Positions 18,089 through 27,177 of a stretch of DNA of 64,000 nucleotides are shown in pieces. The number at the start of each line of letters is the position of its first letter. Position 1 is the stretch's first letter. A model generated the notes under the pieces. The model saw only the letters and a list, made by a program, of their open reading frames with translations. It had not been told where the DNA came from and did no database searches. Position numbers and translations under genes: made by a program. This stretch comes from Bradyrhizobium sp. DOA9 (lineage in GTDB: Bacteria > Pseudomonadota > Alphaproteobacteria > Rhizobiales > Xanthobacteraceae), in assembly GCF_000617845.2 (NCBI RefSeq), contig NZ_DF820425.1, positions 4,577,725 through 4,641,724 of the forward strand. Direction: 5' to 3'.

Positions 18089-18136
18089 GCGTCTCGATCC
18101 AGGATGATCGGAGTAAATTTCAGACGGATTTTCAAA

Positions 18137-18574
18137 ATGACTGAAGCACCGAAGTACGACCTTCTTTCCCAAAATGCTCTCGCGAGGGCGGCGGCCCGCC
18201 GCGCGCTGAAGCACCGCACGCTAACTGAGATCAAATCCTTGGCACGGACGCACACGAATGTCGCCGTCAAGACGCTCGTGCAGATCATGCGCGACAAGGA
18301 CGCTCCCGCCCATGCCCGTGTGATGGCCGCCAACGCCATTCTCGACCGGGGATGGGGCAAGCCGTTGCAGCCGATTGCGAGCGAAGACGAGAACCCCATA
18401 AGGTTCGTACACCGCATCGAACGGGTGATCGTGCATCCCGGCGACGACGTGACGATGGAGGCACATATCGAGGAGAGCGCGGGGCCCGTTAGTGTCCTGG
18501 GCAGCCTCGGCGGGGTGCGCGATGAGGATGCCGATTATGAAGAGCTTTGGCTGGAATCGCAGGAGAAGGCATGA
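18137..18574 (+). CDS. Hypothetical protein with helical repeat-like core
   Basis: About 145 residues from MTEAPKYDLL. The conserved-looking core TLVQIMRDKDAPAHARVMAA followed by AILDRGWGKPLQP occurs in small alphaproteobacterial proteins often found near phage-derived or island genes; a terminase-small-subunit-like role has been suggested for similar helical proteins but is not shown here. A second segment (VHRIERVIVHPGD) resembles the C-terminal part of the same group. The start at 18137 excludes a basic 28-residue extension that would run through the terminator hairpin. The downstream gene overlaps by ATGA. Confidence 0.65.
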   Translation: MTEAPKYDLLSQNALARAAARRALKHRTLTEIKSLARTHTNVAVKTLVQIMRDKDAPAHARVMAANAILDRGWGKPLQPIASEDENPIRFVHRIERVIVHPGDDVTMEAHIEESAGPVSVLGSLGGVRDEDADYEELWLESQEKA

Positions 18575-18771
18575 GCACTATACTTAAGCAGTTGCTTCAA
18601 ACGCGGGTTGAGCCAGGGCCGAAACCCGAATGGCCGCGATGGATCGCCGACGCACTTGCTTACAAGCCTGAGAGTCCGGCGCTGGTGGACGGCTCGCCAA
18701 CCAAGCCGGCCTCACCGGAGGCCGAGGATCAGCGCAATATTCGGGTATTGACCCGCGTATCGAACTCTTGA
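18571..18771 (+). CDS. Small hypothetical protein, translationally coupled
   Basis: 66 residues (MSTILKQLLQTRVEPGPKPE...). Its ATG overlaps the upstream stop as ATGA and is preceded by AGGAGAAGG inside the upstream gene, so the two are very likely translated from one mRNA. It is Pro-rich with an aromatic motif WPRWIADALAY; the family is not recognised. A terminator follows seven bases after its stop. Confidence 0.55.
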   Translation: MSTILKQLLQTRVEPGPKPEWPRWIADALAYKPESPALVDGSPTKPASPEAEDQRNIRVLTRVSNS

Positions 18772-18777
18772 AGCTCA

Positions 18778-18799
18778 AGCCCGCGGGATACCGCGGGCT
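18778..18799 (+). terminator. Intrinsic terminator of the two-gene hypothetical operon
   Basis: A nine-base perfect stem AGCCCGCGG / CCGCGGGCT with a GATA loop, followed by TTC. It lies directly after the 18571-18771 gene. Confidence 0.75.
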
Positions 18800-18914
18800 T
18801 TCGACAGCCGATGTCGGCCGCTGGGGTTCGAGTGGACATGTTCTCAGGGCCAGAGCATTTCGGCTTCTGACCCGAAACGGGCATCCGGTGAACTGAGCCG
18901 TCCCCTAGCTCGGG

Positions 18915-19196
18915 TTAGGGCTGGGTCTTAATTCGGTGCTCGCCGAGCGTTCCGGTTACCGTTATCGGCTCGGCTGGCCCGAGCCGTCGCCGCGTAAGCC
19001 GGACAGCGTCTATGTAGGGATTTGACGCACGATGCCGCTCCAGATCAGAGCAAAGCGCATCCACTGCCGCCCTATCAAAATCGATCTCGGGTGGGTCTAG
19101 CTGCAAGTCGGTCTCGACCACCAGAACCGTCTTCGTGCCATTCGCATCAATTAAGTATTCGACATCAACGGACAGCGCGTTTCGGTCAGTTATCAT
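18915..19196 (-). CDS. Hypothetical protein
   Basis: A 93-residue soluble protein (ALSVDVEYLIDANGTKTVLV, then an acidic DFDRAAVDALCSDLERH segment and a basic RLTRRRLGP). The alternation of strands and a helix looks like a small alpha/beta fold, but I do not recognise the family. It stands alone, facing away from the binding-protein gene, at the right end of the accessory stretch. Confidence 0.55.
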   Translation of the reverse strand: MITDRNALSVDVEYLIDANGTKTVLVVETDLQLDPPEIDFDRAAVDALCSDLERHRASNPYIDAVRLTRRRLGPAEPITVTGTLGEHRIKTQP

Positions 19197-19496
19197 ATGA
19201 ACCTCATGACTAAGGGCAGTCTCCTCATATCAGGACGCACTTGCGATGTCGCCTATTGGGCCCTTAGCCGACCAGTCGGGGGCGACTTGGCCATGTCCGG
19301 TATCGGAGACTGAACGGACAAGGGCCGGCCTCGCAGCGCAGGCCTTTTGATCGATGGGCGCGCTTTGCACCTGCTGCGGCGCAAGGCATAGTTTCCGATC
19401 CGTCGTTTCATCTTGCGGAAAATCGAGACGCTTGCCACTCCCCGTGCGCCTTGCGACACCTCAAAACAAGACCACAAAACATTAGGGGAGAGAACG
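19197..19496. other. Intergenic stretch before the binding-protein gene
   Basis: About 300 bp in which I see no gene. It should contain the promoters of the divergent hypothetical gene and of the livK-like gene. A short inverted repeat GGGCCGGCCT is near 19323. The rest is unremarkable. Confidence 0.5.
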
Positions 19497-20732
19497 ATGC
19501 CGGGTCGTCGCAAGAATCTCGCTGCCCTCGCCATACTTGTTGCCGGAGCGCTCGCCGCGACGCCGGTTTTGGCGCAGAAGAAATACGACCGCGGCGCCAG
19601 CGACACCGAGATCAAGATCGGCAACATCATGCCCTATAGCGGACCGGCGTCGTCCTATGGCGTGATCGGCAAGACCGAGGCCGCCTATTTCAAGATGATC
19701 AACGACCAGGGCGGCATCAACGGGCGCAGGATCAACTTCATCAGCTATGACGATGCCTATTCGCCGCCGAAGGCGATCGAGCAGGCGCGTAAGCTGGTCG
19801 AGAGCGACGAGGTGCTGCTGATCTTCCAGGCGCTCGGCACGCCCTCGAACTCCGCGATCATGAAGTACATGAACGCCAAGAAGGTGCCGCAGCTCTTCGT
19901 CGCCTCTGGCGGCACCAAGTTCGGCGACCCCAAGAATTTCCCGTGGACCATGGGCTTCCAGCCCAACTATCAGAGCGAAGGGCGGATCTACGCCAAATAC
20001 ATCCGCGACAATTTTCCGAACGGCAAGATCGCGGTGTTCTGGCAAAACGACGACGCCGGCAAGGATCAGTTCAAGGGCTTGAAGGACGGGCTCGGCGACA
20101 AGGTCGGCATGATCATCGCCGACAAATCCTACGAGGTCAGCGATCCCTCGATCGACTCGCAGATCGTCGCGCTGCACGATTCCGGCGCCGACATCTTCTT
20201 CTCATGGGCCGCGCCGAAGGGATCGGCGCAAGCGATCCGGAAAGTCGGCGAGCTCGGCTGGAAGCCGAAATTCTTCCTGGCCAACACCGCGACCTCGGTC
20301 GCCTCGGTGCTCAAGCCCGCCGGGCTCGACTATGCCAAGGACATCATCTCGACCATCTATTTGAAAGACCCGACCAATCCGACCTGGGACAAGGATCCGG
20401 CCGTGGTGAAATGGCGGGAGTTCATGGACAAATATTACCCCGATGGCGACAAGGCCAATTCCAACAACGTCTATGGCTACGTGCAGGCCGAAGCGATGGC
20501 GCAGGTGCTGAAGCAGTGCGGTGATAATCTCACCCGCGAGAACGTCATGAAGCAGGCGGCGAACCTGAAGGACTATCACTCCGACCTGATGCTGCCGGGC
20601 ATCATGGTCAATACGTCCCCGGACGATTATTTCCCGATCGAGCAGATGCAGCTGATGCGGTTCAACGGGCAGGCCTGGGAGCTGTTCGGCGAGGTCATCA
20701 CCGGCGAGGTCGGACACGAGCGCAGCCAGTAA
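19497..20732 (+). CDS. ABC transporter substrate-binding protein, branched-chain amino acid (LivK) type
   Basis: A 411-residue periplasmic binding protein. A signal peptide (LAALAILVAGALAATPVLA-QKK) is followed by a type I periplasmic-binding fold: SDTEIKIGNIMPYSGPASSY, the GGINGRRINFISYDDAY segment and KLVESDEVLLIFQALGTPSN are family hallmarks. It belongs to the branched of this family that often binds aromatic or aliphatic acids rather than leucine, so the ligand is open. AGGGGAGAG precedes the ATG at 19497; a frame start at 19413 would place basic residues before the signal peptide and is rejected. No permease or ATPase genes are adjacent, so this is an orphan binding protein. Confidence 0.87.
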   Translation: MPGRRKNLAALAILVAGALAATPVLAQKKYDRGASDTEIKIGNIMPYSGPASSYGVIGKTEAAYFKMINDQGGINGRRINFISYDDAYSPPKAIEQARKLVESDEVLLIFQALGTPSNSAIMKYMNAKKVPQLFVASGGTKFGDPKNFPWTMGFQPNYQSEGRIYAKYIRDNFPNGKIAVFWQNDDAGKDQFKGLKDGLGDKVGMIIADKSYEVSDPSIDSQIVALHDSGADIFFSWAAPKGSAQAIRKVGELGWKPKFFLANTATSVASVLKPAGLDYAKDIISTIYLKDPTNPTWDKDPAVVKWREFMDKYYPDGDKANSNNVYGYVQAEAMAQVLKQCGDNLTRENVMKQAANLKDYHSDLMLPGIMVNTSPDDYFPIEQMQLMRFNGQAWELFGEVITGEVGHERSQ

Positions 20733-20765
20733 ATTCTGGCTTGCGAGGACTTTAGGTTACTGTTT

Positions 20766-20814
20766 GAGCATGATCTTATCGGAAAACCGCTACGCACTTT
20801 TCCGGATCATGCTC
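20766..20814. repeat. GAGCATGATC palindromic element, copy 1
   Basis: GAGCATGATC...CGGAAAACCGC...ACTTTTCCGGATCATGCTC is a 49-bp imperfect palindrome of a family that is common between genes in rhizobia. An inverted relative is at 63834-63884. It lies between two convergent genes, overlaps the peptidase stop and may terminate both. Confidence 0.88.
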
Positions 20815-22175
20815 TAACCCGCGCTGAGCCGCACGCCGGCGCGCAGGAATTTCTGCGGATCCACCGCTTCGCCCTCGATGCGGGTCTCATAGTGCAGGTG
20901 CGGACCGGTGGAGCGGCCGGTCGAACCGACGAGGCCGATGACCTGGCCGATCTTCACAACCTCGCCGACCTTGACGTTGATCTCGGAGAGATGGCCGTAG
21001 CGGGTCGAAAGCCCGTTGCCGTGATCGACCTCGACCATGCGGCCATAGCCGCCGGACCAGCCGGCGGAAACCACCTTGCCGTAGGCGGTGGCGCGGACGG
21101 GGTCACCGCTGGCGGCGCGAAAATCGAGGCCGGTGTGCATCGCGGGCCGGCCCAGGAACGGATCGCTACGCACGCCGAAGCCGGAGGTGAACTCGACCTC
21201 GCCGATGACGGGCTTGCGGTAGGGCACCAGCGCCAGCGTGCGGTTGAGACGGTCCATCTCTGCGCGCGTGGTGTGGATGCGATAGAGCTGCTTCTCGAAC
21301 GGTCCGGCATTGGCCGTCAACTTGACGGGGACGAACGGCCCGCCCATCGCACTGCGCGGCACGGCGGCTTCGAGATGGGAAAGGTTCAGGCCGAGGTCGC
21401 TGACCACGCTGCGCATCCGGCGCATGCGCGAATCCATGCCTTCCTCGACGGCGCTGAGCGTCGCCATCTGGCGCCGCTCGACCTGATCAAGCGAGGTCGT
21501 GAGCCGGACCAGCACGTTGTCGAAACCCTGGTTCCTGGCGAACTGGCTGGATGGCGCTGCCACGACGCCCGGCGCACGCGATTCGAGGCGCGCTTCGCGA
21601 TCCGGCGGCGCCACGAAGATGACGGTGTCGCTGATCGGCGACGGTTTTGGCGTGGCCTGGCTTGAATCGCTGCGCTGCGGGGCGGCGCGGGGTATAGAGC
21701 CGGTCACGTCGGGCATGGCGCCGAGCGCCGTGGCCCGGGACTCCAGCGCCGTCTGGCGCTTCATGATCTGGTCGAGCTTCTGGTCGAACTGTTCCTGGTC
21801 GAGCAACTGGCGGCTGGTGGTGCGGTCGACCTTGGCGCGGAGTTCGGCGATACGGTCCTCATAGGCATATTGCATCTCGGCCTGGCGGGCGATCAGCCGG
21901 GTCAGGACGTCGTCGCGGAAGGCGAAATAGGTGGCGGTCGCGGCCGACCAGAGGCCAAGCAGCACGACCGTGCCGACCACGATCCAGAACACCACAGGCC
22001 CGAAGCGGACCTGCTTGCCGGCATGAGCGATGGTGTAGGCGTCGTCGGTGGCGGGCAGGGGAATCGCGGTCACTGCCGCCGGGACACCCAGACGGCGCTG
22101 GAAGGCCCGTCCGTGGTCGTGAGGATGATGCTGGGGGTACTGCGAGTATTGGGCAGAACTTTTCGACATCGGCAC
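20814..22175 (-). CDS. M23 family metallopeptidase, membrane-anchored
   Basis: 453 residues. A His-rich cytoplasmic N-terminus is followed by one membrane segment (FWIVVGTVVLLGLWSAATATYF, about 60-82), coiled-coil regions (RLIARQAEMQYAYEDRIAEL and onwards; a second around 225-260) and a C-terminal LytM/M23 domain. Zinc ligands are visible in MHTGLDF and GPHLHYE, with YGHLSEI between them. It probably cleaves peptide cross-links in the periplasm or activates amidases. All metal ligands are present, so it should be an active enzyme rather than an EnvC-like pseudo-peptidase. A start at the next Met (22169) is equally possible. The minus-strand leader at 22176-22280 is AT-rich. Confidence 0.88.
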   Translation of the reverse strand: MPMSKSSAQYSQYPQHHPHDHGRAFQRRLGVPAAVTAIPLPATDDAYTIAHAGKQVRFGPVVFWIVVGTVVLLGLWSAATATYFAFRDDVLTRLIARQAEMQYAYEDRIAELRAKVDRTTSRQLLDQEQFDQKLDQIMKRQTALESRATALGAMPDVTGSIPRAAPQRSDSSQATPKPSPISDTVIFVAPPDREARLESRAPGVVAAPSSQFARNQGFDNVLVRLTTSLDQVERRQMATLSAVEEGMDSRMRRMRSVVSDLGLNLSHLEAAVPRSAMGGPFVPVKLTANAGPFEKQLYRIHTTRAEMDRLNRTLALVPYRKPVIGEVEFTSGFGVRSDPFLGRPAMHTGLDFRAASGDPVRATAYGKVVSAGWSGGYGRMVEVDHGNGLSTRYGHLSEINVKVGEVVKIGQVIGLVGSTGRSTGPHLHYETRIEGEAVDPQKFLRAGVRLSAG

Positions 22176-22280
22176 TCCCGCGCCGGTCGGATGGGTTCCT
22201 TGCGGCTCAATTGCCGCAGCAATCTGGGCCGGTCATGGTTAATTTTCCGCAAATGGGAATGCGCGAATTTAAAGGATTGG

Positions 22281-22982
22281 TTAAAGGCTCCTTGCTGCCT
22301 CCAGCACCTCGTCGGCATGGCCGTCGACCCGGACATTGCGCCAGATCCGCGCTATCTTGCCGTCGGCCCCGATCAGGATCGTGGTGCGAAGAATGCCCAG
22401 GAAGCTCTTGCCATACATGGACTTTTCGCCCCAGGCGCCGTAAGCCTCCAGCATCCCATGGGTCTCGTCCGAGATGAGGGGAATGCCGAGCTTGTGCTTG
22501 TCGCGAAACTTCTCCTGGGCCTTTAACGGATCGGCGGAGATGCCGAGCACCGCGGTGCCGGCCGCAGCGAAGGCATCGGCCAGGCGGGTGAAGTCGATCG
22601 CCTCCCGCGTACAGCCGGGCGTGTCGGCCCGCGGGTAGAAGAACAGGACGAGCTTCTGGCCGGCATAGTCCGCCAGCGTGACCACGTCGCCGCCATCGCG
22701 CGGCAGGCGGAAGGCGGGGGCCTTCTGGCCCTCGGCCAAGCCGGACTTCAAGCTGGATTTGGCCGCAGCCGGGGAGGAGACCGATTTGGAGGATTTTAAC
22801 TGTTTCGATGCGGCCTTATGTGATCCTGCTTTTGCTAGGGTCGCGGCTGATTTGCGTGCCGGTGTCCGCTCGGTTTTCGCGGACTTAGTTTGAATAGATG
22901 CCCGCGTTTTTGCGGTCTTCTTTTTGGCGGTCGGACTGCCGGAGGGCGTTTTGGACGATTTCTTTCGGGATTTCTTGGACAT
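22281..22982 (-). CDS. BCP/thioredoxin-dependent peroxiredoxin with Lys-rich N-terminal extension
   Basis: 233 residues in two parts. Residues 1-80 are a low-complexity Lys/Ser/Ala/Thr extension (KKSRKKSSKTPSG, TAKKKTAKTRA) resembling histone H1-like tails. Residues 80-233 are a bacterioferritin-comigratory-protein-type peroxiredoxin with the peroxidatic cysteine in FYPRADTPGCTREAIDF and the expected KSFLGILRTTILIGADGKI region. No second cysteine follows at the +5 position, so it is probably a one-Cys type or uses an external thiol. It reduces hydroperoxides; the tail could hold it at DNA or another polyanion. GGAAGG lies upstream of ATG 22982, which excludes a longer frame to 23117. Confidence 0.87.
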   Translation of the reverse strand: MSKKSRKKSSKTPSGSPTAKKKTAKTRASIQTKSAKTERTPARKSAATLAKAGSHKAASKQLKSSKSVSSPAAAKSSLKSGLAEGQKAPAFRLPRDGGDVVTLADYAGQKLVLFFYPRADTPGCTREAIDFTRLADAFAAAGTAVLGISADPLKAQEKFRDKHKLGIPLISDETHGMLEAYGAWGEKSMYGKSFLGILRTTILIGADGKIARIWRNVRVDGHADEVLEAARSL

Positions 22983-23150
22983 ACGCCTTCCTTTCGACGC
23001 TTTCGGCAGGTCAACCGAAGCGGTATTGCAGCTCTTGTCCGGCGAGCCGGAATCGCGCCCTTGGCTGGGCAAGTCTGACCACGCCGGAGTATGGTTACAA
23101 GGAATTCCACGCACCACCCCACTGCTCGTTGAACGCGCTCCCGGGGCGAA

Positions 23151-26100
23151 ATGACGAACAGCAGGAATATTCGAGGTATGGCGGCAGTGCCGGCGCAGGG
23201 AGCTTCACCTCCCGCGAACGGCTGCGGTCCCGGCGGCGCTCAACCCTATGACGGGCGCCTGTATCGAGAAGCAATGGCAAGGAATACGTCGCCCCAGGAC
23301 ACCAACCGGGATTTTGATCGGCGCAGCGGCCAAATCGAGCCGCAGGAATGGGACGACGCCGACTGGGATCCGGATCAGGAAGCGGCGGCGCGCCATCGCG
23401 CACGCCGGCTGCTGGCGCGTTCCGGCTCGGGATTCCCTCGCTTCGGTGGCGGATTCGGCGCGCTGCGCCGCTGGGCGGGTGGGGGGCGCTGGCTAAAGCG
23501 CGTGGCCGTGGTGGTCGCCACCGTCATCGCGATTTTCGTCGGCTGTTTCGGTGCGCTGTGGTGGCGGCTCGGCGCCGGTCCCATCAATCTGGACATCGCA
23601 ACGCCCTGGCTCGCCGCCGCGATCGAGGACAATATCGGCCACGGCAACACGGTCGAGGTCGGCGGTACCCAGATCGAGCGAGCCGGGCGGATCCGCATCG
23701 CCGTTCGCATCCGGGACATCATCGTTCGCGACCGCGATCATGCCGTCGTCGCCAGCGCGCCGAAGGCCGAGGTGAAGCTGTCGGGTGCGGCCCTCCTGAT
23801 GGGGCACCTGCGGGCCGAGAGCCTCAACCTGGTCGATGCCGAGCTCGCCATCCGCATTGCGCCTGATGGCACCGTCACCGTGTCCGCCGGCGACACCGCA
23901 AAGCCGCTGGCGACCGGTGTCGCCTCCAAGAAGGACGCCGGCCTGCCGCCGACATTCCCGCGCAGCGGCGTACCCCCGCCGCCCTTCGCGACCGCGCCTG
24001 CGACCCCCGACGCATCGCAGGCCGCACCGCAGGCGACCGCGCAGAGCGGCATCCTTCAGGGCCTCGACTGGCTCGACAGCCTCAGCATGACGGGCCTCGA
24101 CGGTCAGAACCTCAACGAGATCGGTCTGAAGAACGGCGTTCTGATCGTGGACGATCAGCAGCGCGGCAGCAAATGGTCGTTCGAGAACATCACGCTCAGC
24201 CTGCGCCGGCCGAGCGGCGGCGGCGTCGCGCTCAGCCTCGGCGAGCAGGGCGCGCGCCCGTGGATGCTGCGCGCCACGATCGGTCCGGCCGAGAACGGCG
24301 TCCGCTCGGTCGACATCAAGGCCGACAAGGTCTCGACCTCCAACATCCTGCTGGCGCTCCGGGTGAAGGACCTCACCTACACCGCCGACCTGCCGCTGAC
24401 GGGCGAGCTCAAGGGCGAGCTCGGCCGCGACGGCGTGCCGACCTTCTTCCGCGGCAAGATCGCGGTCGGCGCCGGCAACATCATCGACACCGACACGCCC
24501 GACTACCCGATGGCAATCGACTCGGCCGAGATCAATGTCGAGTGGGATGCGAACCGGCGGGTGCTGGTTGCGCCGTTCAAGATCCTCTCAGGCGCGAACC
24601 GCCTGACGCTGCTGGCCCATCTGGAGCCGCCCAACGGCAACATCAACGACTGGCAGCTCGGCTTCAGCGGCGGGTCGATCCTGCTCGGCGGCATCGACAA
24701 CGAGCCGCCGCTGGTCTTCAACCGCATTGCGATCGGCTTCCGCTTCGACACCGACCACAAGCGCATCCTGCTGACGCAGGCCGACGTCTCCAACGGCGAG
24801 ATCGGCGTCGCCGGCACCGGCGCCCTCGACTATTCGGGCGAGCCGCGGCTCACCCTCGGTTTTGCGGGCACGCCGATGTCGGCCTCCGCCTTGAAGCGGA
24901 TGTGGCCGACGCTGATCGTCCCCGAATTGCGTGAATGGGTGATCGAGCGGATCGAGCGCGGCACACTCCAGCGCATCGAGATCGGCGTCAACTCGCCGAC
25001 CAGGAACCTGCCGCGCAAGGGCCCGCCCATTCCGGACGACGGCCTGTCGGTCAATATCGTGGCGAGCGGCGTTGCGGTCCGTCCCGTTGACGGCATGCCG
25101 GTGGTGCGCGATGCCGATCTGAAGGCGCGTGTGACCGGACGGACCGCGACCGTCAACATCGGGCAGGGCATTGCCGATACGCCCGCGGGCCGCAAGGTCA
25201 CGATCTCCGACTTCGTATTCGAGGTGCCCGACATGGCGCCCAAGCCGTCGCCGTCGCGGACCAGATTCCGTGTCGAGGGCCCAGTGCCTGCGGCCGCAGA
25301 AATGCTCGCCAACGATCGGCTGAGCGACCTGTCGGCCACCGTCGTCGATCCCAACACCAGCAAGGGAACGTTCGCGGCGACCATCCAGCTCGGCATGCCG
25401 GTCAAGGGCGAATTGACCAAGGCCGATACCACCTACGCCGTCACCGCCGATCTCAACGGTTTTGCCGCCGACAAGCTGGTGATGAACCAGAAGCTGGAAG
25501 CCAACAACCTCAAGATATCAGCCAACAACCAGGGCTATCAGGTCAAGGGCGACGTCAAGATCAACGGGCAGGCGGCCTCGCTCGACTATCGCAAGCCGGC
25601 CGAGGGCGACGCGGACGTCAGATTGCAGGCGACGCTGGACGATGCCAGCCGCTCGCGGCTCGGCTTCGATCTCAGCCCCGCCGTCAGCGGATCGTTGCCG
25701 ATCAAGCTGTCGGGCAAGATCGCGAGCGGCGCGGATCAGACGACGAAGCTCGGCGTCGAGGCCGATCTGACCGCGGTCAGGCTCGACAACATCCTGCCCG
25801 GCTGGGTCAAGCTGCCGGGCAAGTCCGGCAAGGCCAGCTTCAAGGTGGTGCCGACGGCGCAATCGACGCGTTTCGAGGACATCGTCATCGAAGGTGGCGG
25901 CGCCTCGATCAAGGGTTCGCTCGAGCTCGACGCGAACGGCGATCTCATGAACGCGAACTTCCCGACCTACGCGCCGTCCGACGGCGACAAGGCCTCGCTG
26001 CGGGTGGAGCGCAGCCAGGACGGCGTGGTGCGCGGCACCATGCGCGGCGACGTGTTCGACGGCCGCGGCTTCCTGAAGTCGGCGATCTCGGGCAATTCCA

Positions 26101-26984
26101 GGGACGACAAGAACAAGCTGAAGAACGTCGATTTCGACATCGACGTGAAGCTCGGTGCCGTCGCCGGCTTCAACGGCGAAGCCATGCGCAGCCTCGATGC
26201 CAAGATGTCGAAGCGCAATGGGGCCATCAAGGCGTTGACGCTGAGCGGCAAGATCGGCCGCGACACGCCGGTGGCTGCCGATCTGCGCGGCGGCCGCGCC
26301 CAGGGTAACCGCGAGGTGATCTACCTGCAGACCAACGATGCCGGCGCCCTGCTGCGCTTCACCGATACCTACACCAAGGCGGTCGGCGGGCAGATGGTGG
26401 TGGCGATGGAGCCGCCGTCGTCCGAGCCGAACGCCGCGCGCGAGGGCCTGATCAATGTCCGCGACTTCACCGTGAAGGGCGAGGCGCAGCTCGAACGCGT
26501 TGCCGCCGGCGCGCCGAACGGCACCGGGAACGGCGTCTCCTTCAGCGCGCTTCGCGCCGAGTTCACCCGGCAGAACGGTGCGCTCACGGTCCGCGACGGC
26601 GTGGTCAAGGGTCCCATGATCGGTGCCACCATCGAGGGCTCGATCGACTATCCCGGCAACCAGGTCTGCATGAGCGGGACCTTCGTGCCGATGTACGGCG
26701 TCAACAACATCTTCGGTCAGATCCCGCTGTTCGGCATCTTCCTCGGCGGCGGCAACAACGAGGGACTGATCGGCGTGACCTACGAGGTCGTCGGCACGCC
26801 GGCCGCGCCGGTGATGCGCGTCAATCCGATCTCGGCGATGGCGCCGGGCCTGTTCCGCAAGATCTTCGAGTTCAACACCGGCAAGCAGAACTCGCCGTTC
26901 GAGGAATTCCCGTCGCAGTCGCACGACGGCTCGACCGGATCGACCCGCCAGCTGTCGAGCGGTTGCACCCTCGCGCGGCGGTAG
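23151..26984 (+). CDS. Large AsmA/YhdP-like protein (DUF3971-type)
   Basis: A 1277-residue protein, or 1236 if Met 23274 is the start. A charged cytoplasmic N-terminus of about 115 residues precedes one membrane helix (VAVVVATVIAIFVGCFGALWW). A long periplasmic part rich in short amphipathic beta strands follows, with INLDIATPWLAAAIEDNIG and the AsmA-like end KGPMIGATIEGSIDYPGNQV, FVPMYGVNNIFGQIPLFGIF. This matches the YhdP/TamB/AsmA-like bridge family, which carries phospholipids between the membranes. The assignment to lipid transport is from family knowledge. The gene is monocistronic and divergent from the peroxiredoxin gene, with a repeat element directly downstream. Confidence 0.85.
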   Translation: MTNSRNIRGMAAVPAQGASPPANGCGPGGAQPYDGRLYREAMARNTSPQDTNRDFDRRSGQIEPQEWDDADWDPDQEAAARHRARRLLARSGSGFPRFGGGFGALRRWAGGGRWLKRVAVVVATVIAIFVGCFGALWWRLGAGPINLDIATPWLAAAIEDNIGHGNTVEVGGTQIERAGRIRIAVRIRDIIVRDRDHAVVASAPKAEVKLSGAALLMGHLRAESLNLVDAELAIRIAPDGTVTVSAGDTAKPLATGVASKKDAGLPPTFPRSGVPPPPFATAPATPDASQAAPQATAQSGILQGLDWLDSLSMTGLDGQNLNEIGLKNGVLIVDDQQRGSKWSFENITLSLRRPSGGGVALSLGEQGARPWMLRATIGPAENGVRSVDIKADKVSTSNILLALRVKDLTYTADLPLTGELKGELGRDGVPTFFRGKIAVGAGNIIDTDTPDYPMAIDSAEINVEWDANRRVLVAPFKILSGANRLTLLAHLEPPNGNINDWQLGFSGGSILLGGIDNEPPLVFNRIAIGFRFDTDHKRILLTQADVSNGEIGVAGTGALDYSGEPRLTLGFAGTPMSASALKRMWPTLIVPELREWVIERIERGTLQRIEIGVNSPTRNLPRKGPPIPDDGLSVNIVASGVAVRPVDGMPVVRDADLKARVTGRTATVNIGQGIADTPAGRKVTISDFVFEVPDMAPKPSPSRTRFRVEGPVPAAAEMLANDRLSDLSATVVDPNTSKGTFAATIQLGMPVKGELTKADTTYAVTADLNGFAADKLVMNQKLEANNLKISANNQGYQVKGDVKINGQAASLDYRKPAEGDADVRLQATLDDASRSRLGFDLSPAVSGSLPIKLSGKIASGADQTTKLGVEADLTAVRLDNILPGWVKLPGKSGKASFKVVPTAQSTRFEDIVIEGGGASIKGSLELDANGDLMNANFPTYAPSDGDKASLRVERSQDGVVRGTMRGDVFDGRGFLKSAISGNSRDDKNKLKNVDFDIDVKLGAVAGFNGEAMRSLDAKMSKRNGAIKALTLSGKIGRDTPVAADLRGGRAQGNREVIYLQTNDAGALLRFTDTYTKAVGGQMVVAMEPPSSEPNAAREGLINVRDFTVKGEAQLERVAAGAPNGTGNGVSFSALRAEFTRQNGALTVRDGVVKGPMIGATIEGSIDYPGNQVCMSGTFVPMYGVNNIFGQIPLFGIFLGGGNNEGLIGVTYEVVGTPAAPVMRVNPISAMAPGLFRKIFEFNTGKQNSPFEEFPSQSHDGSTGSTRQLSSGCTLARR

Positions 26985-27046
26985 CGGCGGGGCTCGTCTT
27001 AATTCGTCATTGATCAGATTCGATTGCAGCCACGAAGTAAGATGCG

Positions 27047-27169
27047 CTCCCTCTCCCGCTTGCGGGAGAGGGTTGGGGAGAGGGTGTCTCCGCGATGGGA
27101 AAATCCCCAAGAGGAGAAAGCCCTCACCCGCGCCTTCGGCGCGACCTCTCCCGCAAGCGGGAGAGGTGA
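27047..27169. repeat. Palindromic CTCTCCCGC element pair
   Basis: Two hairpins (CCTCTCCCGC-TT-GCGGGAGAGG at the left, CTCTCCCGCAAGCGGGAGAG at the right) flank a spacer with a further small GCGCC-TTC-GGCGC hairpin. It is a dispersed intergenic repeat lying between convergent genes and can act as a two-way terminator. Confidence 0.85.
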
Positions 27170-27177
27170 ACGAGCGC

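Larger units (their letters stand above)
17775..18136. other. Gene-poor stretch with repeat and terminator
   Basis: About 360 bp in which no convincing gene is seen; short ORFs on both strands lack protein character. It contains the second copy of the 38-bp repeat (18002-18039) and a strong plus-strand terminator (18057-18088). Confidence 0.55.

Noticed and set aside
21314..21326. CGTCAACTTGACG inside the M23 peptidase gene
   Set aside because: It is explained by the codons for Val-Lys-Leu-Thr and lies in coding sequence, so not counted as a member of the palindrome family.
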